6,174 bases of DNA from Acidothermaceae bacterium (GTDB lineage Bacteria > Actinomycetota > Actinomycetes > Acidothermales > Acidothermaceae), in NCBI GenBank assembly GCA_025925185.1, contig JAICLV010000137.1:1-6174 (forward strand), in the 5' to 3' direction. This document shows, piece after piece, positions 1-5,080 of this stretch. The notes beneath the pieces are model-generated. The model made no database searches, had not been told where the DNA came from, and saw only the letters and a program-made list of their open reading frames with translations. The position numbers and the translations under genes were made by a program. Within the stretch, counting starts at the first letter, position 1. Every line of letters starts with the position of its first letter.

Positions 1-9
1 CGGGCGAGG

Positions 10-342
10 TCAGGAGCGGAACGCGTGCTCCGCGAGCGCCGCGAGGTACTCGGTGCGCTCCATCGCGAGCGCGAAGTCGAGCAGCTCGTCGTAGCTGATC
101 GACGGGCCGGCGTGGGTCTCGAGCGCCTCGGCGGGAACGGCCCAGTTGGTGGCTCGCACGCCGCCGGACACCAGCAGCGAGATGATGTGGTCGTCGGCCG
201 GCTTGCGCACCTCTTCGACGCAGCGCGGGCAGCGGAAGGCGTAGTACGAGAGCGGCGCCTGGTTGCACACCATCAGCGTGAGGTCGTCAGCCGTCAGCTC
301 GACCTCGCCACACGTGGGGCACGTCGCCTTGATCGTGGTCAT
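10..342 (-). CDS. Small zinc-ribbon-like protein of unknown function (110 aa)
   Basis: The protein is complete, running from an ATG at 340-342 to a TGA at 10-12. A Shine-Dalgarno GGAAGGGAG (349-357) sits 6 nt upstream of the ATG and supports this start. Near the N-terminus it has two CxxC knuckles, CPTC at residues 8-11 and CPRC at 38-41, with a further Cys at 26. This spacing is that of a zinc ribbon, so metal binding is inferred. The C-terminal two thirds, after the KPADD stretch, are charged and probably helical, with no transmembrane segment or signal peptide, so it should be cytosolic. From memory, similar short proteins occur beside pafC in other actinobacteria, usually annotated as hypothetical. 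It lies downstream of pafC in the same direction, but the 159-nt gap suggests a separate transcript. A nucleic-acid or protein adaptor role is possible but unproven. Confidence 0.82.
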   Translation of the reverse strand: MTTIKATCPTCGEVELTADDLTLMVCNQAPLSYYAFRCPRCVEEVRKPADDHIISLLVSGGVRATNWAVPAEALETHAGPSISYDELLDFALAMERTEYLAALAEHAFRS

Positions 343-348
343 CGCCCA

Positions 349-357
349 CTCCCTTCC
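349..357 (-). promoter_or_regulatory. Shine-Dalgarno of the zinc-ribbon gene
   Basis: The minus strand reads GGAAGGGAG, followed by 6 nt and then the ATG at 340-342. It is one of the strongest ribosome binding sites in the window and fixes the start of the small gene. Confidence 0.75.
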
Positions 358-362
358 GCCGT

Positions 363-410
363 GTCACCGGACCGCTGGACACCCGGATTCGGGTGCTGCA
401 ACTCGGTGAC
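363..410 (-). promoter_or_regulatory. Nested stem-loop in the leader of the zinc-ribbon gene
   Basis: An outer perfect 7-bp inverted repeat pairs 363-369 with 404-410 (GTCACCG / CGGTGAC). It encloses an inner perfect 6-bp hairpin at 380-385 / 390-395 (CACCCG, loop GATT, CGGGTG). In the minus-strand transcript the structure would end about 5 nt before the Shine-Dalgarno. There is no U-tract, so it does not look like an intrinsic terminator of pafC. It could be a cis-regulatory RNA structure, or the repeats could be protein operators. No known riboswitch class is recognised. I see no convincing -10 element in the 343-501 gap, so where transcription starts is uncertain. Confidence 0.4.
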
Positions 411-433
411 GAGAAACCCATCGGCGGGGGGCG

Positions 434-466
434 CGAAAGTCTTAAAGGCACAGGCGGCCCCTTTCG
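434..466. repeat. Short inverted repeat downstream of pafC
   Basis: CGAAAG at 434-439 and CTTTCG at 461-466 are perfect reverse complements 21 nt apart, located 36-68 nt after the pafC stop. The arms are short and AT-containing in a GC-rich region. It could be a weak transcript-end hairpin for pafBC, or chance; no T-run follows on either strand. Confidence 0.25.
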
Positions 467-501
467 AGTAGCCCGTCTGGCCCATTGCCCAACTAGGAGC
501 T

Positions 502-1482
502 TCAGCTCGTGAGCAGTCCCAATTGCTCGTACGCCGCGAGCGCGGCGGCGGCGTCCGCGCTCACGGCGGCGACGAGATCGGACGGCGAGACCACCCGGCC
601 GGCCGGCCCGAGGCGTAACGCGAGGCGGCGCACCCACCGGATGTCGGGCGTGCGCAGCTTGATCAAGGCGCCGCCGTCAGGCAGCTCCTCGACCGACTCG
701 CACGGGTAGTACTCCTGGACCCACCGGCCCGACGGTCCGACCAGCAGCTCGACCGCCACGTCGTCCGGGCCCGGTTGGAACAGGCCGGCGTCGAGGTCGC
801 GCGGCTGCGCGTCGGGTGGGGGCTCGGCGGGCAGCTCAAGCAGCTGGACGGACGTGATGCGGTCGAGCCGGAACAGCCGGACGGCCTCGGCCGACCGGCA
901 CCAGCCCTCGAGGTAGCTGCGGCCCGCGACGACGCTCATGCGCATCGGGTCGACGTCGCGCTCGGTGGTCTCGTCACGGGCGGGCACGTAGTAGGTCAGG
1001 TGCAGCCGACGCCGCTCGCGCAGCGCGCGGTCGACGGTCGCGAGCGTGTCGGGCGAGCGGTTCGGCGGGTCGACCTCGACCGCCACCGCGGAGCTCGCGA
1101 CGGCGGCCTCCTCGGCGGCGTCTTCGAGCTTGGCGAGCGCGGAGTCGACCGCCTCGCGCTCCTGCAGACCGGGCAGGTCGGCAAGCATGCGCAACCCGAC
1201 GATGAGCGCCAGCGCCTCGTCGCGCGACAGCCGCAACGGCCGGGCGATCGTGTCAGCGTTGCTCACCGTGATCCGGCCGGACGCGGTGATGTCGACCTCG
1301 ATCAGGTCGCCTGGGAAGTACCCCGGCAACCCGCACATGTAGATCAGCTCGAGGTCGCGCGACAGCTGCTCCTCGCTGACCCCGAAGGTCTTCGCGACGT
1401 CCGAGATCCTCTCGCCCGGCCGGGTGAGCAGGTACGGCACCAGCGACAGCAGCCGGGGCAGCTGGTCGGTCGCGCCGTTCAC
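502..1482 (-). CDS. pafC: PafC, WYL-domain transcriptional regulator (326 aa)
   Basis: PafC pairs with PafB. In mycobacteria the PafBC heterodimer activates the LexA-independent DNA-damage response, helping RNA polymerase at damage-gene promoters. Residues 8-62 form an N-terminal winged helix (SDVAKTFGVSEEQLSRDLEL around 27-46). A linker and helical region follow, then a WYL domain at about 145-210 and a C-terminal WCX-type extension to 326. In the WYL core the signature triplet is S189-Y190-L191 rather than Trp-Tyr-Leu, followed by the basic motif FRLDRI (204-209), which is thought to contact ligand. Length is normal for the family. The GTG start at 1480-1482 overlaps the pafB TGA as GTGA. 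With no clear Shine-Dalgarno, translation probably depends on termination-reinitiation from pafB. The product is cytosolic. The family call is firm; function is by homology. Confidence 0.93.
   Translation of the reverse strand: MNGATDQLPRLLSLVPYLLTRPGERISDVAKTFGVSEEQLSRDLELIYMCGLPGYFPGDLIEVDITASGRITVSNADTIARPLRLSRDEALALIVGLRMLADLPGLQEREAVDSALAKLEDAAEEAAVASSAVAVEVDPPNRSPDTLATVDRALRERRRLHLTYYVPARDETTERDVDPMRMSVVAGRSYLEGWCRSAEAVRLFRLDRITSVQLLELPAEPPPDAQPRDLDAGLFQPGPDDVAVELLVGPSGRWVQEYYPCESVEELPDGGALIKLRTPDIRWVRRLALRLGPAGRVVSPSDLVAAVSADAAAALAAYEQLGLLTS
1479..1482 (-). promoter_or_regulatory. GTGA stop-start overlap coupling pafB and pafC
   Basis: The pafB TGA (1479-1481) and pafC GTG (1480-1482) share four bases on the minus strand. 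This junction supports coupled translation and equal amounts of the two subunits, which suits an obligate heterodimer. Confidence 0.85.
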
Positions 1483-2456
1483 CTGTCGGCCCGTTCGACC
1501 GCGGATCCGGCGTTCGCGGAGCCGGCGATCGCGCGCAACCGGGCGAGCACCGCGGCACGGGCGTCAGCCGGCTGGAGGATCACGACGTCCGGGCCGAAGC
1601 CGATCGCCTCGTCGGCGAGCCGCTCGGCGTGCGCGATCAGCAGCTCGAGCAGATCCCAGCCGTCGCCGTGCGGGGCGACCGACGACGCGCGCCGCCGCAT
1701 GCCCTGCGCTGCGCCCTCGCGCACGAGGACGGTCGCGCTGGTGCGCACCGGGTCCTCGACCATCTGCAAGACGATCTTCCGGACGTCGACGCCGTCCGGC
1801 ACCTCGACGTCCCCCCGTCGTCCGAGCGCACGCACCGCGCCCACCATGCGGCTCACCCGGAAGACCCGCGCGTCGTCGCGGTCGCGGTCATGCCCGACGA
1901 GGTACCAACGACCGTGCCATGACACGAGGCCCCACGGCTCGACGTGCCGCTTCGCGCCCGGCGTGCGGTAGTCGAAACTGATCGCCCGCCTGTCGGCCGT
2001 GGCTTGCCGCACCGCCTCGAACGCGGGTTCGCTGGTCGCGACCCGGGTCTCGATGGCGACCGGCACCGCGTCGTCGATGTCGACGCCCGCGGCGCGCAGC
2101 TTCAACAACGCGCCGGACGCCGCCGACCCGAGACTCGCCTGCTGCCACGTCCGCGCCGCCACGCCGAGCACCGCGAGCTCGGCCGGCTCGAACGTGATGT
2201 CGGGCAGGCTGTAGTCGTCGCGCCGGATGCGATAGCCGGGCTCGTCGTCGAACGTGCTGTCGCTGCCGGTCTCGAGCGGGATGCCGAGGTCGCGCAGGTC
2301 TTCCTTGTCGCGCTCGAACTTGCGCTTGAACGCGTCGTCGCCGAGGTCCTCATAGCCCGCGACCGTGCGCCGGATCTGCTCCGCCGACAGGTAACGCCTG
2401 GTCGCCAACAGGCAGATCACCAGGTTGAGCAATCGCTCGGTCTTGCGGGCGGACAT
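1479..2456 (-). CDS. pafB: PafB, WYL-domain transcriptional regulator (325 aa)
   Basis: PafB is the partner of PafC in the PafBC activator of the mycobacterial-type DNA-damage response. Residues 5-62 are the N-terminal winged helix, starting KTERLLNLV and including the conserved FKRKFERDKEDLRDLGI segment (43-59). This is typical of PafB, which senses an upstream cue through its WYL half. The WYL domain spans about 145-205, with a full W184-Y185-L186 triplet in GRWYLVG and the basic FRVSRM motif at 199-204. A C-terminal WCX-type domain follows to about 310. The ATG start at 2454-2456 has no Shine-Dalgarno. A TANNNT -10 element 7 nt upstream implies leaderless translation. In Mycobacterium pafB directly follows pafA; here three genes lie between them, so this gene must be transcribed independently. 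No PafBC-type RecA-NDp promoter is evident upstream. Confidence 0.94.
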   Translation of the reverse strand: MSARKTERLLNLVICLLATRRYLSAEQIRRTVAGYEDLGDDAFKRKFERDKEDLRDLGIPLETGSDSTFDDEPGYRIRRDDYSLPDITFEPAELAVLGVAARTWQQASLGSAASGALLKLRAAGVDIDDAVPVAIETRVATSEPAFEAVRQATADRRAISFDYRTPGAKRHVEPWGLVSWHGRWYLVGHDRDRDDARVFRVSRMVGAVRALGRRGDVEVPDGVDVRKIVLQMVEDPVRTSATVLVREGAAQGMRRRASSVAPHGDGWDLLELLIAHAERLADEAIGFGPDVVILQPADARAAVLARLRAIAGSANAGSAVERADR

Positions 2457-2463
2457 GCAGGCG

Positions 2464-2469
2464 ACGCTA
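2464..2469 (-). promoter_or_regulatory. Predicted leaderless promoter of pafBC (-10 TAGCGT)
   Basis: On the minus strand TAGCGT matches the actinobacterial TANNNT -10 consensus and is followed by 7 nt and then the pafB ATG. A start at the usual distance would place the first transcribed base at or next to the A of ATG. No ribosome binding site exists here, which agrees with a leaderless mRNA. A -35 TTGACA-like box is not recognisable, which is common in this group. Confidence 0.6.
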
Positions 2470-2477
2470 ACGCATTT

Positions 2478-2518
2478 CGCCGACCCGACGCGCGCGGCGC
2501 GATCGAGTAACGTCGGCG
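2478..2518. promoter_or_regulatory. Inverted repeat across the pafB/DUF3866 divergent promoter region
   Basis: CGCCGAC at 2478-2484 and GTCGGCG at 2512-2518 are perfect reverse complements separated by 27 nt. The left arm lies in the -35 zone of pafB and the right arm spans the transcription start zone of the plus-strand gene. A shared regulator could bind here, but GC-rich 7-mers also arise by chance. Confidence 0.3.
2508..2513 (+). promoter_or_regulatory. Predicted leaderless promoter of the DUF3866 gene (-10 TAACGT)
   Basis: TAACGT matches TANNNT and is followed by 8 nt and then the GTG at 2522. No Shine-Dalgarno is visible before that GTG, so transcription probably begins at or within a base or two of the start codon. 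The -10 elements of this gene and pafB lie only 38 bp apart, so their polymerase footprints must overlap. Confidence 0.55.
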
Positions 2519-2521
2519 TTC

Positions 2522-3586
2522 GTGATCAGCTGGCGGCGCGGCACCGTGACCTCGATCGGCAAGGCGTGGCCGGGCGCCGTCGAGATCATCGCGGACGTCG
2601 ATGGCGCTGCCGTCCCGGCGCTGGCGTATCCGCCGATGGTCGGCACACCTCGGGTTGGCGACGTGGTGCTGCTCAACACGACGGCGCTCGACCTCGACCT
2701 CGGCACCGGCGGTTACGCGTTGGTCATCGCGTTGCCCGAGCGGCTGCCACCAGACGCGTCAGACCCGGGCTACCTGGTGAAGGCGCGCTACACCCCGCAG
2801 CAGGTCAGCGTCGCCGGCGTCGACGCGCAGGAGTCGCCACACCACGAGGTTTTGGCCGACGCCGACTCGATCGACGGCATGCCCGTCGTCATCGCCGACC
2901 TGCACTCCGCCCTGCCCGCTGTGCTCGCCGGGTTGCGGCTGTCACGGCCCTCGACGCGCGTCGTCTACGTCATGTCGGACGGCGGGGCGCTGCCCCTCTG
3001 GTTCTCGCGCACGGTGGCCGCCCTGCGCTCGGCGTCCTGGCTGAGCGCCACGGTGACCGTGGGGCAGGCTTTCGGCGGCGACGTCGAGGCGGTGACGCTG
3101 CACACGGGACTGCTCGCGGCCCGGCACGTGCTCGACGCCGAGGTGGTCGTCGTGGCCCAGGGGCCTGGCAATCTCGGCACGGGGACCCGCTGGGGCTATT
3201 CGGGGGTGGCGGCCGGCGAGGCGGTGAACGCGGTCGCCGCGCTGGGCGGTCGCGCGGTGGCGTCGCTTCGGATCAGCGACGCCGACCCACGCACCCGGCA
3301 TCAAGGCATCAGCCACCACAGCCGGACGGCGTACGGCCGGGTCGCGCTGGCGGCCGCCGACGTGGTCGTGCCGTTGTTGGAGGACGCGCTGGCGGCCGCT
3401 GTGGAGGCGGATTTGGCCGCGCTGGGCGGTCGGCACCGGATCGTCCGCGTCGGCGTCGAGGGATTGCTCGACGCGCTGCGGTCGGCGCCCGTACGGCTGT
3501 CGACCATGGGCCGGTCGCTGGACCAAGACCTCGGGTACTTCCTGGCGGCCGGCTGCGCCGGCCGCTACGCGGCGTCCCTGCTCTGA
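2522..3586 (+). CDS. DUF3866-like protein of unknown function (354 aa)
   Basis: I recognise this as resembling the DUF3866 family, which has no established biochemical role. It opens with a small beta-rich domain (about 1-95, starting MISWRRGTVTSIG and including RVGDVVLLN). An alpha/beta region with alternating Val/Ala-rich strands follows (VVIADLHSALPAV, TRVVYVMSDGGALP). Two motifs stand out: a glycine loop GPGNLGTGTRWGYSG at residues 214-228, and ISDADPRTRHQGISHHSRTAYG at 251-272, rich in Asp, Arg and His (H260, H265, H266). These look like ligand, phosphate or metal sites, but that is inference. There is no signal peptide or membrane segment, so it should be cytosolic. The GTG start fits the -10 placement. 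It is the only plus-strand gene in the window, divergent from pafB and convergent with the FKBP gene. Being a gene is very likely; the family name is from memory. Confidence 0.85.
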   Translation: MISWRRGTVTSIGKAWPGAVEIIADVDGAAVPALAYPPMVGTPRVGDVVLLNTTALDLDLGTGGYALVIALPERLPPDASDPGYLVKARYTPQQVSVAGVDAQESPHHEVLADADSIDGMPVVIADLHSALPAVLAGLRLSRPSTRVVYVMSDGGALPLWFSRTVAALRSASWLSATVTVGQAFGGDVEAVTLHTGLLAARHVLDAEVVVVAQGPGNLGTGTRWGYSGVAAGEAVNAVAALGGRAVASLRISDADPRTRHQGISHHSRTAYGRVALAAADVVVPLLEDALAAAVEADLAALGGRHRIVRVGVEGLLDALRSAPVRLSTMGRSLDQDLGYFLAAGCAGRYAASLL

Positions 3587-3588
3587 AA

Positions 3589-3603
3589 GCCGGTGCCCCC
3601 GGC
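3589..3603 (+). terminator. Possible short hairpin terminator after the DUF3866 gene
   Basis: GCCGG (3589-3593), loop TGCCC, CCGGC (3599-3603) begins 3 nt after the TGA. The stem is only 5 bp and no T-tract follows, so termination here is tentative, though U-less hairpins are used in high-GC actinobacteria. Confidence 0.3.
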
Positions 3604-3605
3604 GG

Positions 3606-3659
3606 GCGGGTGTTAGACAACGGCGTCCTGGAGCACGCGTGACCCCGTCTAACAGCCGC
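3606..3659. repeat. 13-bp inverted repeat between convergent genes
   Basis: GCGGGTGTTAGAC at 3606-3618 and GTCTAACAGCCGC at 3647-3659 are reverse complements with one mismatch, separated by 28 nt. The repeat lies between the 3' ends of the plus-strand DUF3866 gene and the minus-strand FKBP gene, where a bidirectional terminator would be expected. Its AT-containing core TGTTAGAC / GTCTAACA stands out from the GC-rich surroundings. No T-run follows either arm. The alternative is a looped pair of binding sites. The rest of the 97-nt gap holds no gene. Confidence 0.5.
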
Positions 3660-3683
3660 AATCGTTTGGGAGACGGTGGGCGG

Positions 3684-4061
3684 CTACTTCACGTCGACGA
3701 GGTCGACGACGAAGATGAGCGTCTCCCCCGGCGCGATCGCCGCTCCTGCGCCCTTGTCGCCGTACCCCAGGTGCGGTGGGATCACCAGCCGTCGACGTCC
3801 GCCGACTTTCATGCCTTGCAGGCCTTGGTCCCAGCCCTTGATGACCCGGCCCGCGCCTAGCGGGAACGCGAGCGGCTCGCCGCGGTTCCACGAGCTGTCG
3901 AACTCCTCGCCCGTGGAAAACGCCACTCCGACGTAATGCGCCAGCACCGTGCGGCCGGCGGTCGCCTCGGCGCCGTCGCCAGCGATCTCGTCGACGATGA
4001 CCAGGTCGGCCGGGGGCTCGCCCTCGGGAAAGTCGACCTCGGGCTTTTCGCGCTGTGTCAC
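3684..4061 (-). CDS. Cytosolic FKBP-type peptidyl-prolyl cis-trans isomerase (125 aa)
   Basis: This enzyme interconverts cis and trans proline peptide bonds and assists folding. It is a single FKBP domain of near-minimal size. The residues lining the FKBP12 active pocket are all present: Y43, F54-D55 (EEFDSSW), F66, V73-I74 (GRVIKGW), W77, Y100 (GYGDKG), I109 and F117 (LIFVVDL). It should be catalytically active. There is no signal peptide, so it is cytosolic. The GTG at 4059-4061 is chosen as start. It has an AGAGGA Shine-Dalgarno at 4067-4072 with a 5-nt spacer, and homology begins right after it. A longer reading to 4160 would add 33 residues that overlap the preceding gene and look like out-of-frame sequence. 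The Shine-Dalgarno overlaps the lipoprotein stop, and only 10 nt separate the genes, so they are co-transcribed and probably coupled. Confidence 0.95.
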   Translation of the reverse strand: MTQREKPEVDFPEGEPPADLVIVDEIAGDGAEATAGRTVLAHYVGVAFSTGEEFDSSWNRGEPLAFPLGAGRVIKGWDQGLQGMKVGGRRRLVIPPHLGYGDKGAGAAIAPGETLIFVVDLVDVK

Positions 4062-4066
4062 TGCGT

Positions 4067-4072
4067 TCCTCT
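4067..4072 (-). promoter_or_regulatory. Shine-Dalgarno that decides the FKBP start
   Basis: AGAGGA on the minus strand overlaps the upstream lipoprotein TGA (4072-4074) by one base and stands 5 nt before the GTG at 4059-4061. It argues for the short 125-residue product over the longer ATG reading. Confidence 0.7.
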
Positions 4073-5043
4073 CACGGGCTGTACGCGCCGAGGACGTCGA
4101 CGACGAACACCAGGGTGTCGGTGCCGGCGATTCCAGCGCTCGGTTGTCCTGCCGCACCATACGCGGAGTCGGGCGGCGCGACGATCAGCACCCGGCTGCC
4201 GACTGGGACGCCGACCAGCCCGTCGTCCCATGCTTGGATGAGCTGTCCGGCCCCGACGGTGAACGCGGTCGGTTGGCCGCGCTTCCACGACGAGTCGAAC
4301 TCATTGCCAGAAGCCCAAATCTGGCCGACGTACTGGACGACGAGCTCCTGCCCCTTTGCCACGGCGGGCCCGTCGCCCTTGACGAGGGTGGTGACGGAGA
4401 GCTTCGCGGGCGGGTCGGACTTCGGGATCGCCACGGTTGGCTTTTGGTTGACGCCGGCGCTCGTCACGGTCGGCAGGTCGCCGCCGCCGGAGCTGACCTG
4501 CTGGCCAGAGGGGCCAGCGTTGCTCTGGTAACCGCCGAGGACGTCGAACACCAGCACGGCGGTGTCTGTCTTTTGCACGCCGGTCGGCAATTGCGACGCC
4601 AGCCCGAAACCCTCCTTGGGCGGCAGCACGATGAGCACCCGGCTGCCGGTCGGCACCCCGAGCAAGGCCTTGTCGAGACCGGTCAGCGCGATCTGCCCTG
4701 TCCCGACGGGCAACGTGTCGGGCACCGCGTCGGACGTGTAGGTGTTCTCGAACGTGGTGGCGTCGTCCCATGTGCGGCCGTAGCCGTCGACGACGGCGAG
4801 ATCGCCGCTTTTCAGCGCCGGCCCCGAGCCGCGGCTGATCACCTTGACGTCGGTGGTCGCCGGCGGCTTGCCCTTCGGAACGCTGATCGTCGGTTGCTTG
4901 TCGAACTCGCCGCTCACGGTCACGTCACCGGCAGATTTGGCCGCACTCGACGACCCGCACGCGGCGACCGCCGAGAAGGCGAGGGCGGTCACGGCAACCG
5001 ACGCGACAATGCCCGCGCTGCGGGCGGACGTGCGGACACGCAC
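4072..5043 (-). CDS. Secreted lipoprotein with tandem FKBP-type isomerase domains (323 aa)
   Basis: An N-terminal signal peptide (basic n-region, hydrophobic 10-28) ends in the lipobox VAAC with the lipidated Cys at residue 29, followed by a GSSSAAKS linker. The mature protein should be anchored outside the cytoplasmic membrane. Two FKBP folds follow, about 52-170 and 203-320, joined by a Gly/Ser-rich linker (173-190). Domain 2 keeps the FKBP pocket: Y238, F249-D250, F261, L268-I269, W272, Y295 and F313. Domain 1 lacks much of it: the Trp position is L123, the Asp after F98 is E99, the F46-equivalent is L111 and the Tyr position is F146. Domain 1 is probably not catalytic. The GTG start (5041-5043) has a TGAGG Shine-Dalgarno at 5050-5054, 6 nt away. 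The likely role is folding of exported proteins; specific clients are unknown. It sits 73 nt after pafA, in the same direction. Confidence 0.93.
   Translation of the reverse strand: MRVRTSARSAGIVASVAVTALAFSAVAACGSSSAAKSAGDVTVSGEFDKQPTISVPKGKPPATTDVKVISRGSGPALKSGDLAVVDGYGRTWDDATTFENTYTSDAVPDTLPVGTGQIALTGLDKALLGVPTGSRVLIVLPPKEGFGLASQLPTGVQKTDTAVLVFDVLGGYQSNAGPSGQQVSSGGGDLPTVTSAGVNQKPTVAIPKSDPPAKLSVTTLVKGDGPAVAKGQELVVQYVGQIWASGNEFDSSWKRGQPTAFTVGAGQLIQAWDDGLVGVPVGSRVLIVAPPDSAYGAAGQPSAGIAGTDTLVFVVDVLGAYSP
4181..4201. repeat. Repeat copy A within the lipoprotein gene (partner at 4628-4648)
   Basis: This 21-nt stretch matches 4628-4648 at 20 of 21 positions, differing only at the sixth base (C here, G there). 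Both encode the GSRVLIV strand of an FKBP domain. It records the internal duplication or later homogenisation of this short segment; the rest of the two domains is well diverged. Confidence 0.6.
4628..4648. repeat. Repeat copy B within the lipoprotein gene (partner at 4181-4201)
   Basis: This is the domain 1 counterpart of the 21-nt repeat at 4181-4201, encoding GSRVLIV at residues 133-139. The same peptide recurs at residues 282-288 in domain 2. Confidence 0.6.
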
Positions 5044-5058
5044 TGCAAACCTCAGTTC

Positions 5059-5076
5059 GTCGGGGGTTTTCCCGAC
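5059..5076. repeat. Perfect 6-bp hairpin between pafA and the lipoprotein gene
   Basis: GTCGGG (5059-5064) and CCCGAC (5071-5076) flank a 6-nt loop. In the leftward transcript the hairpin ends 4 nt before the TGAGG Shine-Dalgarno of the lipoprotein. It could attenuate read-through from pafA or influence initiation. No U-tract follows it on the minus strand. Confidence 0.35.
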
Positions 5077-5080
5077 CCTA
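5075..5080 (-). promoter_or_regulatory. Possible promoter of the FKBP lipoprotein (-10 TAGGGT)
   Basis: TAGGGT fits TANNNT and would give a leader of roughly 25 nt carrying the Shine-Dalgarno. A second match, TAGCGT at 5099-5104, lies 24 nt upstream, so TTAGCGTC and TTAGGGTC form an imperfect direct repeat. No clear -35 box is visible. Transcription from pafA may equally continue through this 73-nt gap. Confidence 0.3.

Noticed and set aside
25..471. Plus-strand open frame of 148 codons across the zinc-ribbon gene
   Set aside because: Antisense to a gene with a strong Shine-Dalgarno and paired CxxC motifs; the translation has no protein-like features.
343..501. An intrinsic terminator or small RNA gene between pafC and the zinc-ribbon gene
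   Set aside because: Hairpins are present but no T-run follows on the minus strand, and no clear promoter for an independent small RNA is visible.
775..1971. A long plus-strand open frame (398 codons) antisense to pafC and pafB
   Set aside because: It is antisense to two firmly identified genes, has low-complexity Arg/Gly/Ala-rich composition, no recognisable domain and no ribosome binding site; typical of high-GC shadow frames.
2457..2521. A PafBC-dependent (RecA-NDp type) autoregulatory promoter upstream of pafB
   Set aside because: I looked for the TTGTC-type upstream element known from mycobacteria ahead of the -10 and did not find one.
2425..3642. A 405-codon plus-strand open frame overlapping the DUF3866 gene in another frame
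   Set aside because: The translation is almost all Arg, Gly and Ala. It starts inside pafB on the opposite strand and runs through a real gene in a different frame.
3684..4160. Longer 158-residue version of the cytosolic FKBP starting at 4160
   Set aside because: The extra 33 residues overlap the upstream lipoprotein coding region and show no FKBP similarity. The GTG at 4061 has its own well-spaced Shine-Dalgarno.
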